Positions 45,630-53,620 of a DNA stretch of 64,000 nucleotides are shown in pieces. Numbering within the stretch: the stretch's first letter is position 1; each line of letters begins with the position of its first letter. Source of the stretch: Burkholderiales bacterium (lineage in GTDB: Bacteria; Pseudomonadota; Gammaproteobacteria; Burkholderiales; Burkholderiaceae_C); NCBI GenBank assembly GCA_003963115.1, contig RXJQ01000001.1, positions 1-64,000 on the forward strand, in the 5' to 3' direction. The notes beneath the pieces were generated by a model. That model did not search any database. It saw only the letters and a list, made by a program, of their open reading frames with translations, and was not told the origin of the DNA. A program made the translations under genes and the position numbers.

Positions 45630-46901
45630 ATGAAAATCCCCGAGCAAATCGACCTGCTACCTCAGATGGGCAAGTGGCTGCTGCTGGCCACGCTGGTCGC
45701 TGCGCTCGCAGGCTCGGCATCGGCCCTGTTCCTGGTCTCGCTGGAATGGGCCACGGCCACGCGTGAAGCCCACCGCTGGCTCTTGTGGCTGCTGCCGCTG
45801 GCGGGCTTCGTGGTGGGCTGGGTGTACCTGCAGTTCGGGCAGAGCGTGGAGGCGGGCCACAACCTGCTGATCGACGAGATCCACGACCCGAAGAAGACCA
45901 TCCCGCTGCGCATGGCACCGCTGATCCTGCTGTCGACGGTGATCTCGCACCTGTTTGGCGCTTCCGTAGGGCGTGAAGGCACGGCGGTGCAGATGGGCGG
46001 CGCGCTGGCCGATCAGGTGACCGCCTTGTTCAAGCTCTCGGCCGAAGACCGCCGCCTGCTGCTGATGGCGGGCATCAGTGCCGGCTTTGCATCCGTGTTC
46101 GGCACGCCGCTGGCCGGCGCCGTGTTCGGCTTGGAGGTTCTGGCGCTGGGCCGCATGCGCTATGACGCGCTGTGGCCTTGCTTTGTCTCGGCCATCGTGG
46201 CCGATCAGGTGACGCGCTTGTGGGGCGTGGGGCATGCGCACTACCTGGCGGGCGATGTGCCGGCTCTGGCGACATGGCCGCTACTGGCCGTCGTCATCGC
46301 AGGGGCCCTGTTCGGTGTGACCGGCATGGTGTTCGCCGAGGCCACGCATGCCTTGTCGGCCCGCGTGAAGAAGCTGATCGGCTATGCACCCTTGCGGCCC
46401 TTGATCGGCGGCATCGTGTTCGCAGCAGCTGTTTGGTGGCTGGACGCCTGGCGCTACGTCGGCTTGGGCCTGCCTCAGATCGCCGAGTCCTTCCACGCCA
46501 GCGTGCCGCCATGGGATTTCGCGGCCAAGCTGGTGGCCACGGTCTGGTCACTGGGCAGCGGCTTCAAGGGGGGCGAGGTCACGCCCTTGTTCTTCATCGG
46601 CGCCACGCTGGGCCATGCCGTGGCACCGCTGCTGCATCAGCCGGTGGGCTTTGTGGCGGCTCTGGGCTTCGTGGCCGTGTTTGCCGGCGCAGCCAACACA
46701 CCACTGGCCTGCACGCTCATGGCGATGGAGCTGTTCGGCGCGCACATCGGCGTCTATGCGGCACTGGCCTGTGTGGCAAGCTACCTCTTCTCCGGGCACA
46801 CCGGCATCTACCGCTCACAGCGCATCGGACATGGCAAGCACCGCGCCGTGCCCGAGGGCATCAAGCTCGGTGACGTAGGCCAGCACGAGCGGCCTCGCTG
46901 A
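45630..46901 (+). CDS. CLC-family anion transporter, probably of the CLC-F (fluoride) type
   Basis: A 423-residue, roughly ten-helix CLC protein. The conserved GREGTAVQMG (gating Glu, near residue 115) and GSGFKGGEVTPLFFIGATLG (near 310) are present. The usual GSGIP anion-coordinating motif in the first half is replaced by FGQSVEAGHNLLIDEIHDPKK, as in the CLC-F clade that exports fluoride. The C-terminal cytoplasmic CBS domains are absent. The ATG has no good ribosome site. It lies divergent from thiolase with a structured 5' leader, and its last 41 bases overlap the convergent PEP-CTERM gene. CLC-F assignment rests on my memory of the family. Confidence 0.85.
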   Translation: MKIPEQIDLLPQMGKWLLLATLVAALAGSASALFLVSLEWATATREAHRWLLWLLPLAGFVVGWVYLQFGQSVEAGHNLLIDEIHDPKKTIPLRMAPLILLSTVISHLFGASVGREGTAVQMGGALADQVTALFKLSAEDRRLLLMAGISAGFASVFGTPLAGAVFGLEVLALGRMRYDALWPCFVSAIVADQVTRLWGVGHAHYLAGDVPALATWPLLAVVIAGALFGVTGMVFAEATHALSARVKKLIGYAPLRPLIGGIVFAAAVWWLDAWRYVGLGLPQIAESFHASVPPWDFAAKLVATVWSLGSGFKGGEVTPLFFIGATLGHAVAPLLHQPVGFVAALGFVAVFAGAANTPLACTLMAMELFGAHIGVYAALACVASYLFSGHTGIYRSQRIGHGKHRAVPEGIKLGDVGQHERPR

Positions 46902-47994
46902 CCGGGTCAGTGCCCTGGTCGCCACGCACTCCGCGTACACGCCTGAACAGCCACAGCATCAGACCCAGGCCACCAAACAACATCTCACGACTGGGGGGTT
47001 CCGGCACCACCGCAACCGGATTGCCATCGAGATTGACCGCCACGTTCTGAGCCCCGATGAAAGACCCCAGCTCGCCGTCCGAAGGCTTGAGATCGCCCAG
47101 CAGGGGCTTGGCCTCGTGGTTCTCCGGGTCGTAGGCCCCGGAGTAGTTGTAGAACTCGTAGCGGCGCAGCACCGACTCGGTCTTGTCGCCCACCGCCGCA
47201 TTGCCGCCGTTTTCAAGCTGACCGGCCAGCGGGTTGCCCGGATCGGTCTGCAGCAGTTGCCATTCGACCTCGGTGTGACTCTCCGCTGCCTGAACTTTGG
47301 CATTGCCACCGACCAACTCTTCCAGCCCCACCTTGTTGTCCAGCTCGGTCGTGAAGACCTTGACCCAGACGGCCGTGCCGAACTGGGACTCGATCTCCGG
47401 CTTGGGCGCCTGGATCTGGGCCACCACCACCGGCTGGGCAACGGCCGGATTGGGCGAAGGCGTCACGCTCCACACCGGCGCCGGGAGGTTGACGCCCGCT
47501 TTGGTGAGCACACCTGGCGTCCCCGAATCGACCAACCAGGAGTAGGTCGTACTGGTCGGGTTGCCGACCGTGCCCACGCCGAAATGGTCGCAGGGCGTGG
47601 CGGCACCATAGGCGATACCACCACCCGTCCAGCAACTCTCGCCCGGCGTGTTGAAGACACCGCTGGGTGTGTTCACGCTCCAAGCCCCCGCGTTGTAGAT
47701 GGCCTGGTAGACCACCTTCACGCCAAAACTGCTGCCGTTGCTGTACTCCGAGATCGTGGGCGATCCATAACGCTCCACTGTGGTCGGAAAGCCCCGCCCG
47801 GCGCCGCCGAAGGTGTCGGTGACATCGGCGCTGTGCAGCCCCTCCAGGTCGATCTCGAAGCCATAGGCGGTCGAGCCGGTGTCGTTGACCACATCGAAGT
47901 TGCCCAGTGTCCCGAAGACACCGGCGTGGGCCTGTGTGGCCCCCAGCATCAACAACCCCGCAGCGCTAAAGGCATGAATGACAAAACGAGCCAT
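46861..47994 (-). CDS. PEP-CTERM sorting-domain protein
   Basis: A 377-residue secreted protein. A signal peptide (cleavage after TQAHA) precedes a beta-rich Gly/Thr/Asn-containing body of unknown role and a C-terminal sorting signal: VPEP, a hydrophobic stretch (MLFGGLGLMLWLF) and RRVRG. Exosortase would cut near the PEP and release the protein to the surface. A further 17 residues follow the basic cluster, longer than usual, and they overlap the convergent CLC gene by 41 bases. I start at ATG 47994, which has GAGGTG six bases upstream. No exosortase gene is in the window. Confidence 0.85.
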   Translation of the reverse strand: MARFVIHAFSAAGLLMLGATQAHAGVFGTLGNFDVVNDTGSTAYGFEIDLEGLHSADVTDTFGGAGRGFPTTVERYGSPTISEYSNGSSFGVKVVYQAIYNAGAWSVNTPSGVFNTPGESCWTGGGIAYGAATPCDHFGVGTVGNPTSTTYSWLVDSGTPGVLTKAGVNLPAPVWSVTPSPNPAVAQPVVVAQIQAPKPEIESQFGTAVWVKVFTTELDNKVGLEELVGGNAKVQAAESHTEVEWQLLQTDPGNPLAGQLENGGNAAVGDKTESVLRRYEFYNYSGAYDPENHEAKPLLGDLKPSDGELGSFIGAQNVAVNLDGNPVAVVPEPPSREMLFGGLGLMLWLFRRVRGVRGDQGTDPVSEAARAGLRHRA

Positions 47995-48055
47995 GGCCAT
48001 CACCTCATCCAATAAATGTGAATTTCTCACATTTTATGAGCGAGCCCATGATTTG

Positions 48056-48077
48056 CCAAGGGCTTGTGCCCCCCTAG
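48056..48077. promoter_or_regulatory. CCAAGGG-N8-CCCCTAG element upstream of the PEP-CTERM gene
   Basis: The reverse complement reads CTAGGGG, eight bases, CCCTTGG. It closely resembles the elements at 7220-7239 and 41846-41867. It lies 62 bases upstream of the PEP-CTERM start codon at 47994, where an activator or repressor could act. Confidence 0.3.
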
Positions 48078-48105
48078 AACCATCGTGACAAGAAGCCTGT
48101 GAACC

Positions 48106-48852
48106 TCAGTTGATCAAGAGCAAACCGCGTGGCTTGTGCGAGCTGTCATCGACCGTGTTCATGGCCGCCCACAGGCGTTCGGGCTTGACCAGCCAGGGGC
48201 CGAAGTCGCTGTTGACGTCCAGCACGAGGACCAGGTCTTCATCGGCCAGATAGCCGGCAATGGGCGAGTGATGCCCGCCGCCAGCGCCGAACAAGGGCTG
48301 CCTTGAAAAATTGATGACATAGCGCCGGCTGGGGTCGTTGGCCAGCTTCAACTGCTGCCGAAAGCCAGCCAGGTCCAGCCCCCGCATCACGGTCACGCGC
48401 TTGCCCAGCTTCTGGCGGGCAATGTCGGCCAGCTCATCGAGTGTGAGGCCCTTGGGCAGATAGCCCAGCCAGGTGTGGAAGCCCGTGCCGTCCAGCACCG
48501 TCGATTGGTCGCCGGCCTGGCCCTGCGAGTGCTGCACATTGGCCAGGCTGGTGGGCCCGCAGAAGGACCCGTTGCGCTGGAATTCGATGTGGGGCTTGTA
48601 GCTCGCCGCCACGGGCAGGGCCCAGGCCTTGTCCAGCAACAGCGCATCCTGGTAGCTGCGCTGGGTCTTGATGGAAACGCCGGCGGCTGCATCAGGCTGA
48701 ACCAGCGCCGGCCCCTCGGCCAGCACGGTGGTGGGCCACATCGTTGCACCGATGCCCAAACCAAGGCCCACACCCAAGCCCGGCAAGCCATGCAAGCACC
48801 AGGTCAGGACCCAGATCAGGTAAGGCATGCGCCGGGCTGTCATCAAGTTCAC
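48106..48852 (-). CDS. Phytochelatin-synthase-fold protein (papain-like)
   Basis: A 248-residue protein with an N-terminal hydrophobic signal/anchor (residues about 10-45) and a phytochelatin-synthase-type papain fold. The catalytic Cys98 is in GSFCGPTSL, His194 in GGGHHSPIAGY and Asp212 in VLDVNSD. The His to Asp spacing of 18 residues equals that of Arabidopsis PCS1 (162 to 180). Family members join or split glutathione gamma-Glu-Cys units; bacterial forms mostly hydrolyse glutathione. Export to the periplasm is unusual for that job. It begins nine bases after the FHA gene. It could instead be a peptidase for another substrate. Confidence 0.8.
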   Translation of the reverse strand: MNLMTARRMPYLIWVLTWCLHGLPGLGVGLGLGIGATMWPTTVLAEGPALVQPDAAAGVSIKTQRSYQDALLLDKAWALPVAASYKPHIEFQRNGSFCGPTSLANVQHSQGQAGDQSTVLDGTGFHTWLGYLPKGLTLDELADIARQKLGKRVTVMRGLDLAGFRQQLKLANDPSRRYVINFSRQPLFGAGGGHHSPIAGYLADEDLVLVLDVNSDFGPWLVKPERLWAAMNTVDDSSHKPRGLLLIN

Positions 48853-48861
48853 CTCAGGCCA

Positions 48862-49908
48862 TCAATCGTCGCCACCGGATACCACTTCGACCGCATCGTC
48901 ACCCTGGTCTTCCTTGGCCTGCTTGTCGAGCTTGTCCTTCAGGGCCCGGGCATCCTGGATCAGCACCGAGGTCGGCTTGGCATCGACCAGACGCCAGCTG
49001 GGCGGCGGCAAGGCGGTCACGTAGCGCTCGGTGAACATCTGCCCGGTGCGCTGCTCATTGAACCAGATGTGCAGGCCTATGCCCACCGCATACATGGTCA
49101 ACACCCCAGCGGTCACGCCCACGCGATGCCCCGGCAGGATCAAACCCAGATGTGCCCAGACCAGCGCGCACAGCACCCCGGCCCCCACCACACCCGAGAT
49201 GTGTGACAGGAAGGACCAGTCCGTGGCGAAGGCCAGCAACGGCAAGGCTGAATCCAGGGCTGTCCAGATCAGGCCATAGATCAGGGCCAGACGCAGGTGA
49301 GCCATGTAGGCAAGCCGTCCCTGAAAGAGCTTGTTGCCCAGTGACCAGAACAAGGCCCAACCCATGGTGGCCGACAAGGTCATCAGCATCGCGCTGAGGT
49401 AGGTGTTGACGGGCGTACCCGGGTCGTTGTCCAGCCATTCGTCAAACCACATGACCAGCATCGACACCAGCAGCAAGGGCAGCACCACCCGCCACAGCGG
49501 CGCACTGGCCTCCAGGGCCGCCCGCGTGACGTGGCGGTCCAGCGGCTGCTCAGGCGCCATGGGCTCGCTGGCCAGGCGCACGCGCAGCCGCGTGTTGCCC
49601 AGGCGCAATGCGCGCGCCACACCCAGCGCCATGACCTCGCCTGCCTGCAGATGCCGCGCGCCCACCACGGCGCCATTGATCGTCTGCCCGATGCGCAGGT
49701 GCAGTTGCCCATCGACATCATCGAGCTCGGCATGCTGAGGCGCGAGATGCGGGTCATCCAGGACCAGATCCGCATCGAACGAGCGGCCGATCTTCATGGG
49801 CCAGCGGTAGACCAGCGTGCTTTGCAGCACATGGCCATCACGGTCCAGTCGCTCGATCAGCGCGACGGGCGCGGCGATGCGGCTTCGGCCTTCTTCGCTT
49901 GAATCCAT
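48862..49908 (-). CDS. FHA domain membrane protein
   Basis: A 348-residue protein with an N-terminal forkhead-associated domain (about 15-105; MKIGRSFDADLVLDDPHLAPQHAEL and TINGAVVGARHLQAGEVMALG) and a C-terminal block of six or so membrane helices (about 138-300). The FHA residues that bind phosphothreonine (Gly-Arg, Ser, Asn-Gly) are conserved. The last 50 residues are acidic/basic and hydrophilic. The topology places FHA in the cytoplasm, so it may read a Ser/Thr kinase signal, but no kinase is in the window. It overlaps the protease gene by 52 bases and runs into the phytochelatin-synthase-like gene. Confidence 0.85.
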   Translation of the reverse strand: MDSSEEGRSRIAAPVALIERLDRDGHVLQSTLVYRWPMKIGRSFDADLVLDDPHLAPQHAELDDVDGQLHLRIGQTINGAVVGARHLQAGEVMALGVARALRLGNTRLRVRLASEPMAPEQPLDRHVTRAALEASAPLWRVVLPLLLVSMLVMWFDEWLDNDPGTPVNTYLSAMLMTLSATMGWALFWSLGNKLFQGRLAYMAHLRLALIYGLIWTALDSALPLLAFATDWSFLSHISGVVGAGVLCALVWAHLGLILPGHRVGVTAGVLTMYAVGIGLHIWFNEQRTGQMFTERYVTALPPPSWRLVDAKPTSVLIQDARALKDKLDKQAKEDQGDDAVEVVSGGDD

Positions 49909-51272
49909 CCGTAACCCTTGAGGTAGTAATCAGCCAGCTTCATGGCGTTGTCGAAACTCACGCCCTTCGCATCGAATCGGCCTTGTGCGCCGCCGGTGGC
50001 GTCGTCCAGCGTGGCCACCAGCACGCCCATGTCATACAGGCCGGGCAGCTTCTTGTAGGCGTTCAGGCAAATGACGGCCCGCAGCGGCAGCCCATCGTTC
50101 TGGATGAAGCGCTCGCTGCATTGCGCCGCCGTGCGCGCCCCGGCCCCGCCAAAGTACTCGTTGCGGAAACTGCGCGAATACTGGCGTGCAAAACGCAAGG
50201 TGCCCAGCTTGCGGCCGTCGTAGATCTCGTGGCGCGTGGACAGATTGCCCGTGTAGAGGCTGCTGTTGATGAACACCGACTGGTTCATCGAGCAATCAGA
50301 GCGCTCGTAGTCCAGGCCCTTGCTGTCGGGTTGCGTGCTGTTACCCCAGCAGCGCATGAAGGTCTCTTGCGGCACGGGGATGCGGTAGTGCGCGTGGCCG
50401 GCCGAGCGCCAGGGCTGGGCCATGAAACGTTGGGTCAGCAGGTCCTGGTGCGCAAGCAACTGACGCGTGAGTTCCGGGTAGACAGCCTGCTTTATCGGAC
50501 TGGCCTTGCGTGCACGCTGCAGCAGGTCTTCGGCAAACTCCGCAGGCACCAGGAAGCTCACCTGCTGGCCATCGAGCCGCGTGGCCACGTTCACGCCCAT
50601 CACGCGGCCCTGTTCATCGAGCGTGGGGCCGCCGCTCATGCCTGGGTTGAGCGAGCCGCTGAAGAACACCGTGGGATAGAAGCCTCGGTCGACCAGGCCG
50701 TTGTAGGTGCCCTCCACCACGGCAAAGCCCACGTCCAGCGGATTGCCCAGAGAGTAGATGCGTTCGCCCTTGTCCAGCACCGTGGTGCGGGGCCTGAAGG
50801 CCAGACCCGCGATGGCGGTACCGGCCTTGTCGCTGGGCCTCACCACGGCCAGATCATGCGCCACATCGAAGGCCAGCAGATCCAGGGCACCCTGGCGCCC
50901 ATCGACACCCGCATAGGTCAAGCGATAACGCTGCGGCTGCAAGGCCACCTGGCTGACCACGTGGTAGTTGGTGATGATGAGGCCGCCGTCGCCCACGAAG
51001 AAGCCGGACCCCACCGACGACTGGCTGCCCTGCCCGCTGAGCAAGGTGCGTACCTGAACAAGCTGATGGCGTGCCTGCTCATACAGCTTGTGGGCCGACG
51101 ACGAGACGGGCTCAGGTGCCGATGCCGATGCCGCGGGCACCGCAGCGGCATCGGGCGTGACGGCAGAGGCAGGTGCAGAAGACGATGCGGCAAGAACCGT
51201 CAGGTTCCAGGTGCAGGCCAGCCCGCACAACACAGCCTGCAGCCCCCCTTTAGGCATGTAGCGGTTGGTCAT
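49857..51272 (-). CDS. Exported trypsin-like serine protease
   Basis: A 471-residue HtrA/S1C-type protease. After a signal peptide (about residues 1-30) and an Ala/Ser/Pro linker, the catalytic triad is visible in LIITNYHVVSQ (His near 102), VAHDLAVVRPSD (Asp near 138) and NPGMSGGPTLDEQ (Ser near 212). The C-terminal 210 residues contain no PDZ domain and several Cys (MRCWGN, DCSMNQ, AQCSERF, VICLNAY), so disulfides are likely. It resembles chaperone-type proteases of the periplasm. The 3' end overlaps the FHA gene by 52 bases, implying coupling. It is the first gene of the protease-FHA-PCS cluster. Confidence 0.88.
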   Translation of the reverse strand: MTNRYMPKGGLQAVLCGLACTWNLTVLAASSSAPASAVTPDAAAVPAASASAPEPVSSSAHKLYEQARHQLVQVRTLLSGQGSQSSVGSGFFVGDGGLIITNYHVVSQVALQPQRYRLTYAGVDGRQGALDLLAFDVAHDLAVVRPSDKAGTAIAGLAFRPRTTVLDKGERIYSLGNPLDVGFAVVEGTYNGLVDRGFYPTVFFSGSLNPGMSGGPTLDEQGRVMGVNVATRLDGQQVSFLVPAEFAEDLLQRARKASPIKQAVYPELTRQLLAHQDLLTQRFMAQPWRSAGHAHYRIPVPQETFMRCWGNSTQPDSKGLDYERSDCSMNQSVFINSSLYTGNLSTRHEIYDGRKLGTLRFARQYSRSFRNEYFGGAGARTAAQCSERFIQNDGLPLRAVICLNAYKKLPGLYDMGVLVATLDDATGGAQGRFDAKGVSFDNAMKLADYYLKGYGWIQAKKAEAASPRPSR

Positions 51273-51359
51273 CGGCCCATTCTAGCCAGCCTGCCCGCTC
51301 ACTTGGGGCAGGCGAAACAACCATAATGGACGCACTTTACTCAAAGCTGAGGCACGACG

Positions 51360-51941
51360 ATGACTTGGTTGGTTCTGGGCTTGGTGATCTTTCTGGGCGT
51401 GCACTCCGTGCGCATCGTGGCCGAGGGCTGGCGTACCAGCATGCGTGAGCGCCTTGGCGACCCCGCCTGGAAGGGCCTCTACACCCTGCTGTCGATTGCA
51501 GGCTTCGGCCTGATCATATGGGGATTCGGACAGACCCGGCTGCAACCCGAGGTGCTGTGGGTGCCGCCCGTGGCCATGCGCCATGTCGCGGCGCTGCTGG
51601 TGCTGATCGCCTTCGTCTTCCTGGCCGCCGCCTATGTGCCGGGCAATGCCATCAAGGCCAGGCTGCACCACCCCATGATCCTGGGCGTGAAGGTCTGGGC
51701 TCTGGCCCACCTGCTGGCCAATGGCAAGCTGGCCGACGTGGTGCTGTTTGGCGCCTTCCTGGTCTGGGCCATTCTGGACTTCCGCAGCGCCCGCCAGCGT
51801 GACCGCGCGGCCGGCACGCTCTACCCGAGCGGCAACGCCATCGGCACCGCCTTGACGGTGCTCATCGGCATCGTCGCCTGGGCGGCTTTTGCCTTCTGGG
51901 GGCACCAGGCGCTGATCGGCGTGGCACCCATGGCGCGCTGA
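51360..51941 (+). CDS. nnrU: NnrU family protein
   Basis: A 193-residue integral membrane protein with five or so helices. The family pattern includes FLGVHSVRIVAEGWRTSMRERLGDPAWKGLYTLLSIAGFGLIIWG and the segment HHPMILGVKVWALAHLLANG. NnrU was first noted with nitric-oxide reductase and nitrite reductase genes; related MapEG/NnrU proteins resemble isoprenoid-binding enzymes such as zeta-carotene isomerase. No denitrification genes are in this window, so a role in nitrogen-oxide metabolism is not supported by context. ATG at 51360. Confidence 0.88.
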   Translation: MTWLVLGLVIFLGVHSVRIVAEGWRTSMRERLGDPAWKGLYTLLSIAGFGLIIWGFGQTRLQPEVLWVPPVAMRHVAALLVLIAFVFLAAAYVPGNAIKARLHHPMILGVKVWALAHLLANGKLADVVLFGAFLVWAILDFRSARQRDRAAGTLYPSGNAIGTALTVLIGIVAWAAFAFWGHQALIGVAPMAR

Positions 51942-51955
51942 GCCCGCCCACCGTC

Positions 51956-51979
51956 ATCACTGTATACTCATACAGTGAT
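51956..51979 (+). promoter_or_regulatory. LexA (SOS) box at the MmcB-like gene
   Basis: The core CTGTATACTCATACAG (51960-51975) matches the LexA consensus CTGT-N8-ACAG and extends as a perfect inverted repeat with 10-bp arms over 51956-51979. It contains the -10-like TATACT (51963-51968), so transcription would start around 51975, at or next to the start codon. Confidence 0.85.
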
Positions 51980-52799
51980 GAACAGTGCCTCGTCCTGGGC
52001 TCCGACCCGCACGCATCTCTCGCGCCTGATGAAGATCTGGCGCTCGGCCGGCTGGCCTTGCCGTGACCCGATCGAGCTGGACCTGCTGAGCGCCGGCTTC
52101 ATCGCCGCACAGCAGGACCATCAAGGCCACGAGACGCTGCACCTGACCGATGCCGGCATGCAGGCCCTGGCCGCCAGCCGACAACGCCATCTGCGCGCCA
52201 CGAGCCGTCACGAACGCCTGGCTCAACGCGTGGCGCGGCAACTGCTGTCGGCAGGTCGACTGGTCTGGCTGGAGCTGGCCTTGCGTGCCCATGTTCAGGG
52301 TGATGCCGAAGCCGCCCGTGCCATCACCGACAGTCCCGGTGATCTCGGCTTGTGGGATGAGCCTGCCACCACCACACCGCCCGAGCCCAAGGGCAACTGG
52401 CGCATGGCGCGCCCGGACGTGTTCTCGGTGCGTCACACATCGGTCGAGGCCTATCTGCAACCGATCGTGCACGAGATCAAGGTCAGTCGTGCGGACCTGC
52501 TCTCCGACCTGCGCCATGCCGTCAAGCGCGAATCCTACCAGTGGCTGGGCAGTGCCTGCTACTACGTCTTCCCGGCAGGCATGGCCCAGCCCAACGAGAT
52601 CCCCGAAGCCTTCGGCATCTGGGTGGTCCATGGCGACATCGACACGGGCCGCCTGGAGCAGTTGCGAGCCGCCCGCCACCAACCCCGTGCCCTGCCCTTT
52701 GATGTCTGGATGGCACTGGCCAAGTCCACACCATGGCAGCCTGAAGATCTCGATGACACGCAAGCCTCGCTGACAGCGAACCCAAGCAAAGCGGGTTAG
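51978..52799 (+). CDS. MmcB-like DNA repair protein with a winged-helix N-terminus
   Basis: A 273-residue protein. The C-terminal half has the PD-(D/E)XK-type nuclease core of the MmcB family: RPDVFSV, HEIKVSRADLLSDLR, YQWLGSACYYVFPAG and IPEAFGIWVV. The N-terminal half looks like a winged helix (LMKIWRSAGWPCRDPIELDLLSAGFI, LHLTDAGMQAL). MmcB of Caulobacter is SOS-controlled and needed for mitomycin C resistance, which agrees with the LexA box here. The start at ATG 51978 (GTG 51975 is also possible) lies within that box, so the transcript is probably leaderless, or translation starts at ATG 52029. Residues Asp and Glu-X-Lys are conserved. Confidence 0.8.
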   Translation: MNSASSWAPTRTHLSRLMKIWRSAGWPCRDPIELDLLSAGFIAAQQDHQGHETLHLTDAGMQALAASRQRHLRATSRHERLAQRVARQLLSAGRLVWLELALRAHVQGDAEAARAITDSPGDLGLWDEPATTTPPEPKGNWRMARPDVFSVRHTSVEAYLQPIVHEIKVSRADLLSDLRHAVKRESYQWLGSACYYVFPAGMAQPNEIPEAFGIWVVHGDIDTGRLEQLRAARHQPRALPFDVWMALAKSTPWQPEDLDDTQASLTANPSKAG

Positions 52800-52930
52800 G
52801 GCAATACCTAAGCTCATGTATTCGCCCCAGGTCAGCGTGTCATACGCCGAGATGAGGGGAAGCCGCCAAGTTGCGGGCGAGACACAATCCATCGCATTCA
52901 ACGATGAACAGGTCACCGAGAGACCAAGTT

Positions 52931-53620
52931 ATGCGACTTCCTATTTCGACCTCAACGCTCAGACTGGGCGGTATCGCCGCCTTGTCCTCGCTGGCCATGC
53001 AGGGGCACGCCCAGGCGCAATCGGCTTTGCGCGTCGACTTCACACTGCAGCAGGCTTCGGGCCCTGCCTTGTCACCCACGCTGGCCAACACCGGCTACAT
53101 GCTGCTGACCTTCGATGACAGCACACCCCTGCTGACCGATGGCGTCACCACCACCTTTGCACCCACGTACACGGCCGAACTCCACCTCGATGGTGCCCAC
53201 GCACCGGACACGCCGCCCACGCAGATCGGCTCGCTGTATCAACTGGGCCAGACCTACGGTCTGTCCCTGGAGCTGAACCAGAACTGGTCCGAAGCGGGTG
53301 TCAGTCGCACCGATGGCTATCTCTTCTCGTTCGACGCCACGACGGGCGCACTGCCCCTGCTCGACTCCCCCAGTGCCTTTGCGCTGTTCGCCGCACAGCA
53401 GGCCGCGACCAGCCAGAGTGGCCATCTCTACCTGAGCGCGGACACCAGCAGCGAACTGGGCACGACACATCAGGACTATGACTTCGCCGCCACCATTTCC
53501 AACGTCTCGGTTGTACCCGAGCCCGCATCCGTGAGCCTATGTAGTTTGGGCGGCATGGCCATGGCGAGCCTGATGGCAGCACGCCGCCGCCGTCACAGCC
53601 ACGTTTCAGACCACGCTTGA
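52931..53620 (+). CDS. PEP-CTERM sorting-domain protein
   Basis: A 229-residue secreted protein with a signal peptide (cleavage after GHAQAQ), a beta-rich body with Asp/Thr/Ser-rich loops, and the sorting signal VVPEPASVSL, hydrophobic GGMAMASLMA, and RRRR. This is a classic exosortase substrate. The ATG at 52931 has GAGAG ten bases upstream; ATG 52904 is less likely. The last 15 bases overlap the convergent MFS gene. An inverted repeat TTAGG-N6-CCTAA lies 120 bases upstream, next to the previous stop codon. Confidence 0.85.
   Translation: MRLPISTSTLRLGGIAALSSLAMQGHAQAQSALRVDFTLQQASGPALSPTLANTGYMLLTFDDSTPLLTDGVTTTFAPTYTAELHLDGAHAPDTPPTQIGSLYQLGQTYGLSLELNQNWSEAGVSRTDGYLFSFDATTGALPLLDSPSAFALFAAQQAATSQSGHLYLSADTSSELGTTHQDYDFAATISNVSVVPEPASVSLCSLGGMAMASLMAARRRRHSHVSDHA

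Noticed and set aside
45541..45630. Fluoride riboswitch before the CLC gene
   Set aside because: I looked for the crcB pattern of GGNGATG, the pseudoknot strand and the late TGATGGC. None fits, so only the hairpin is annotated.
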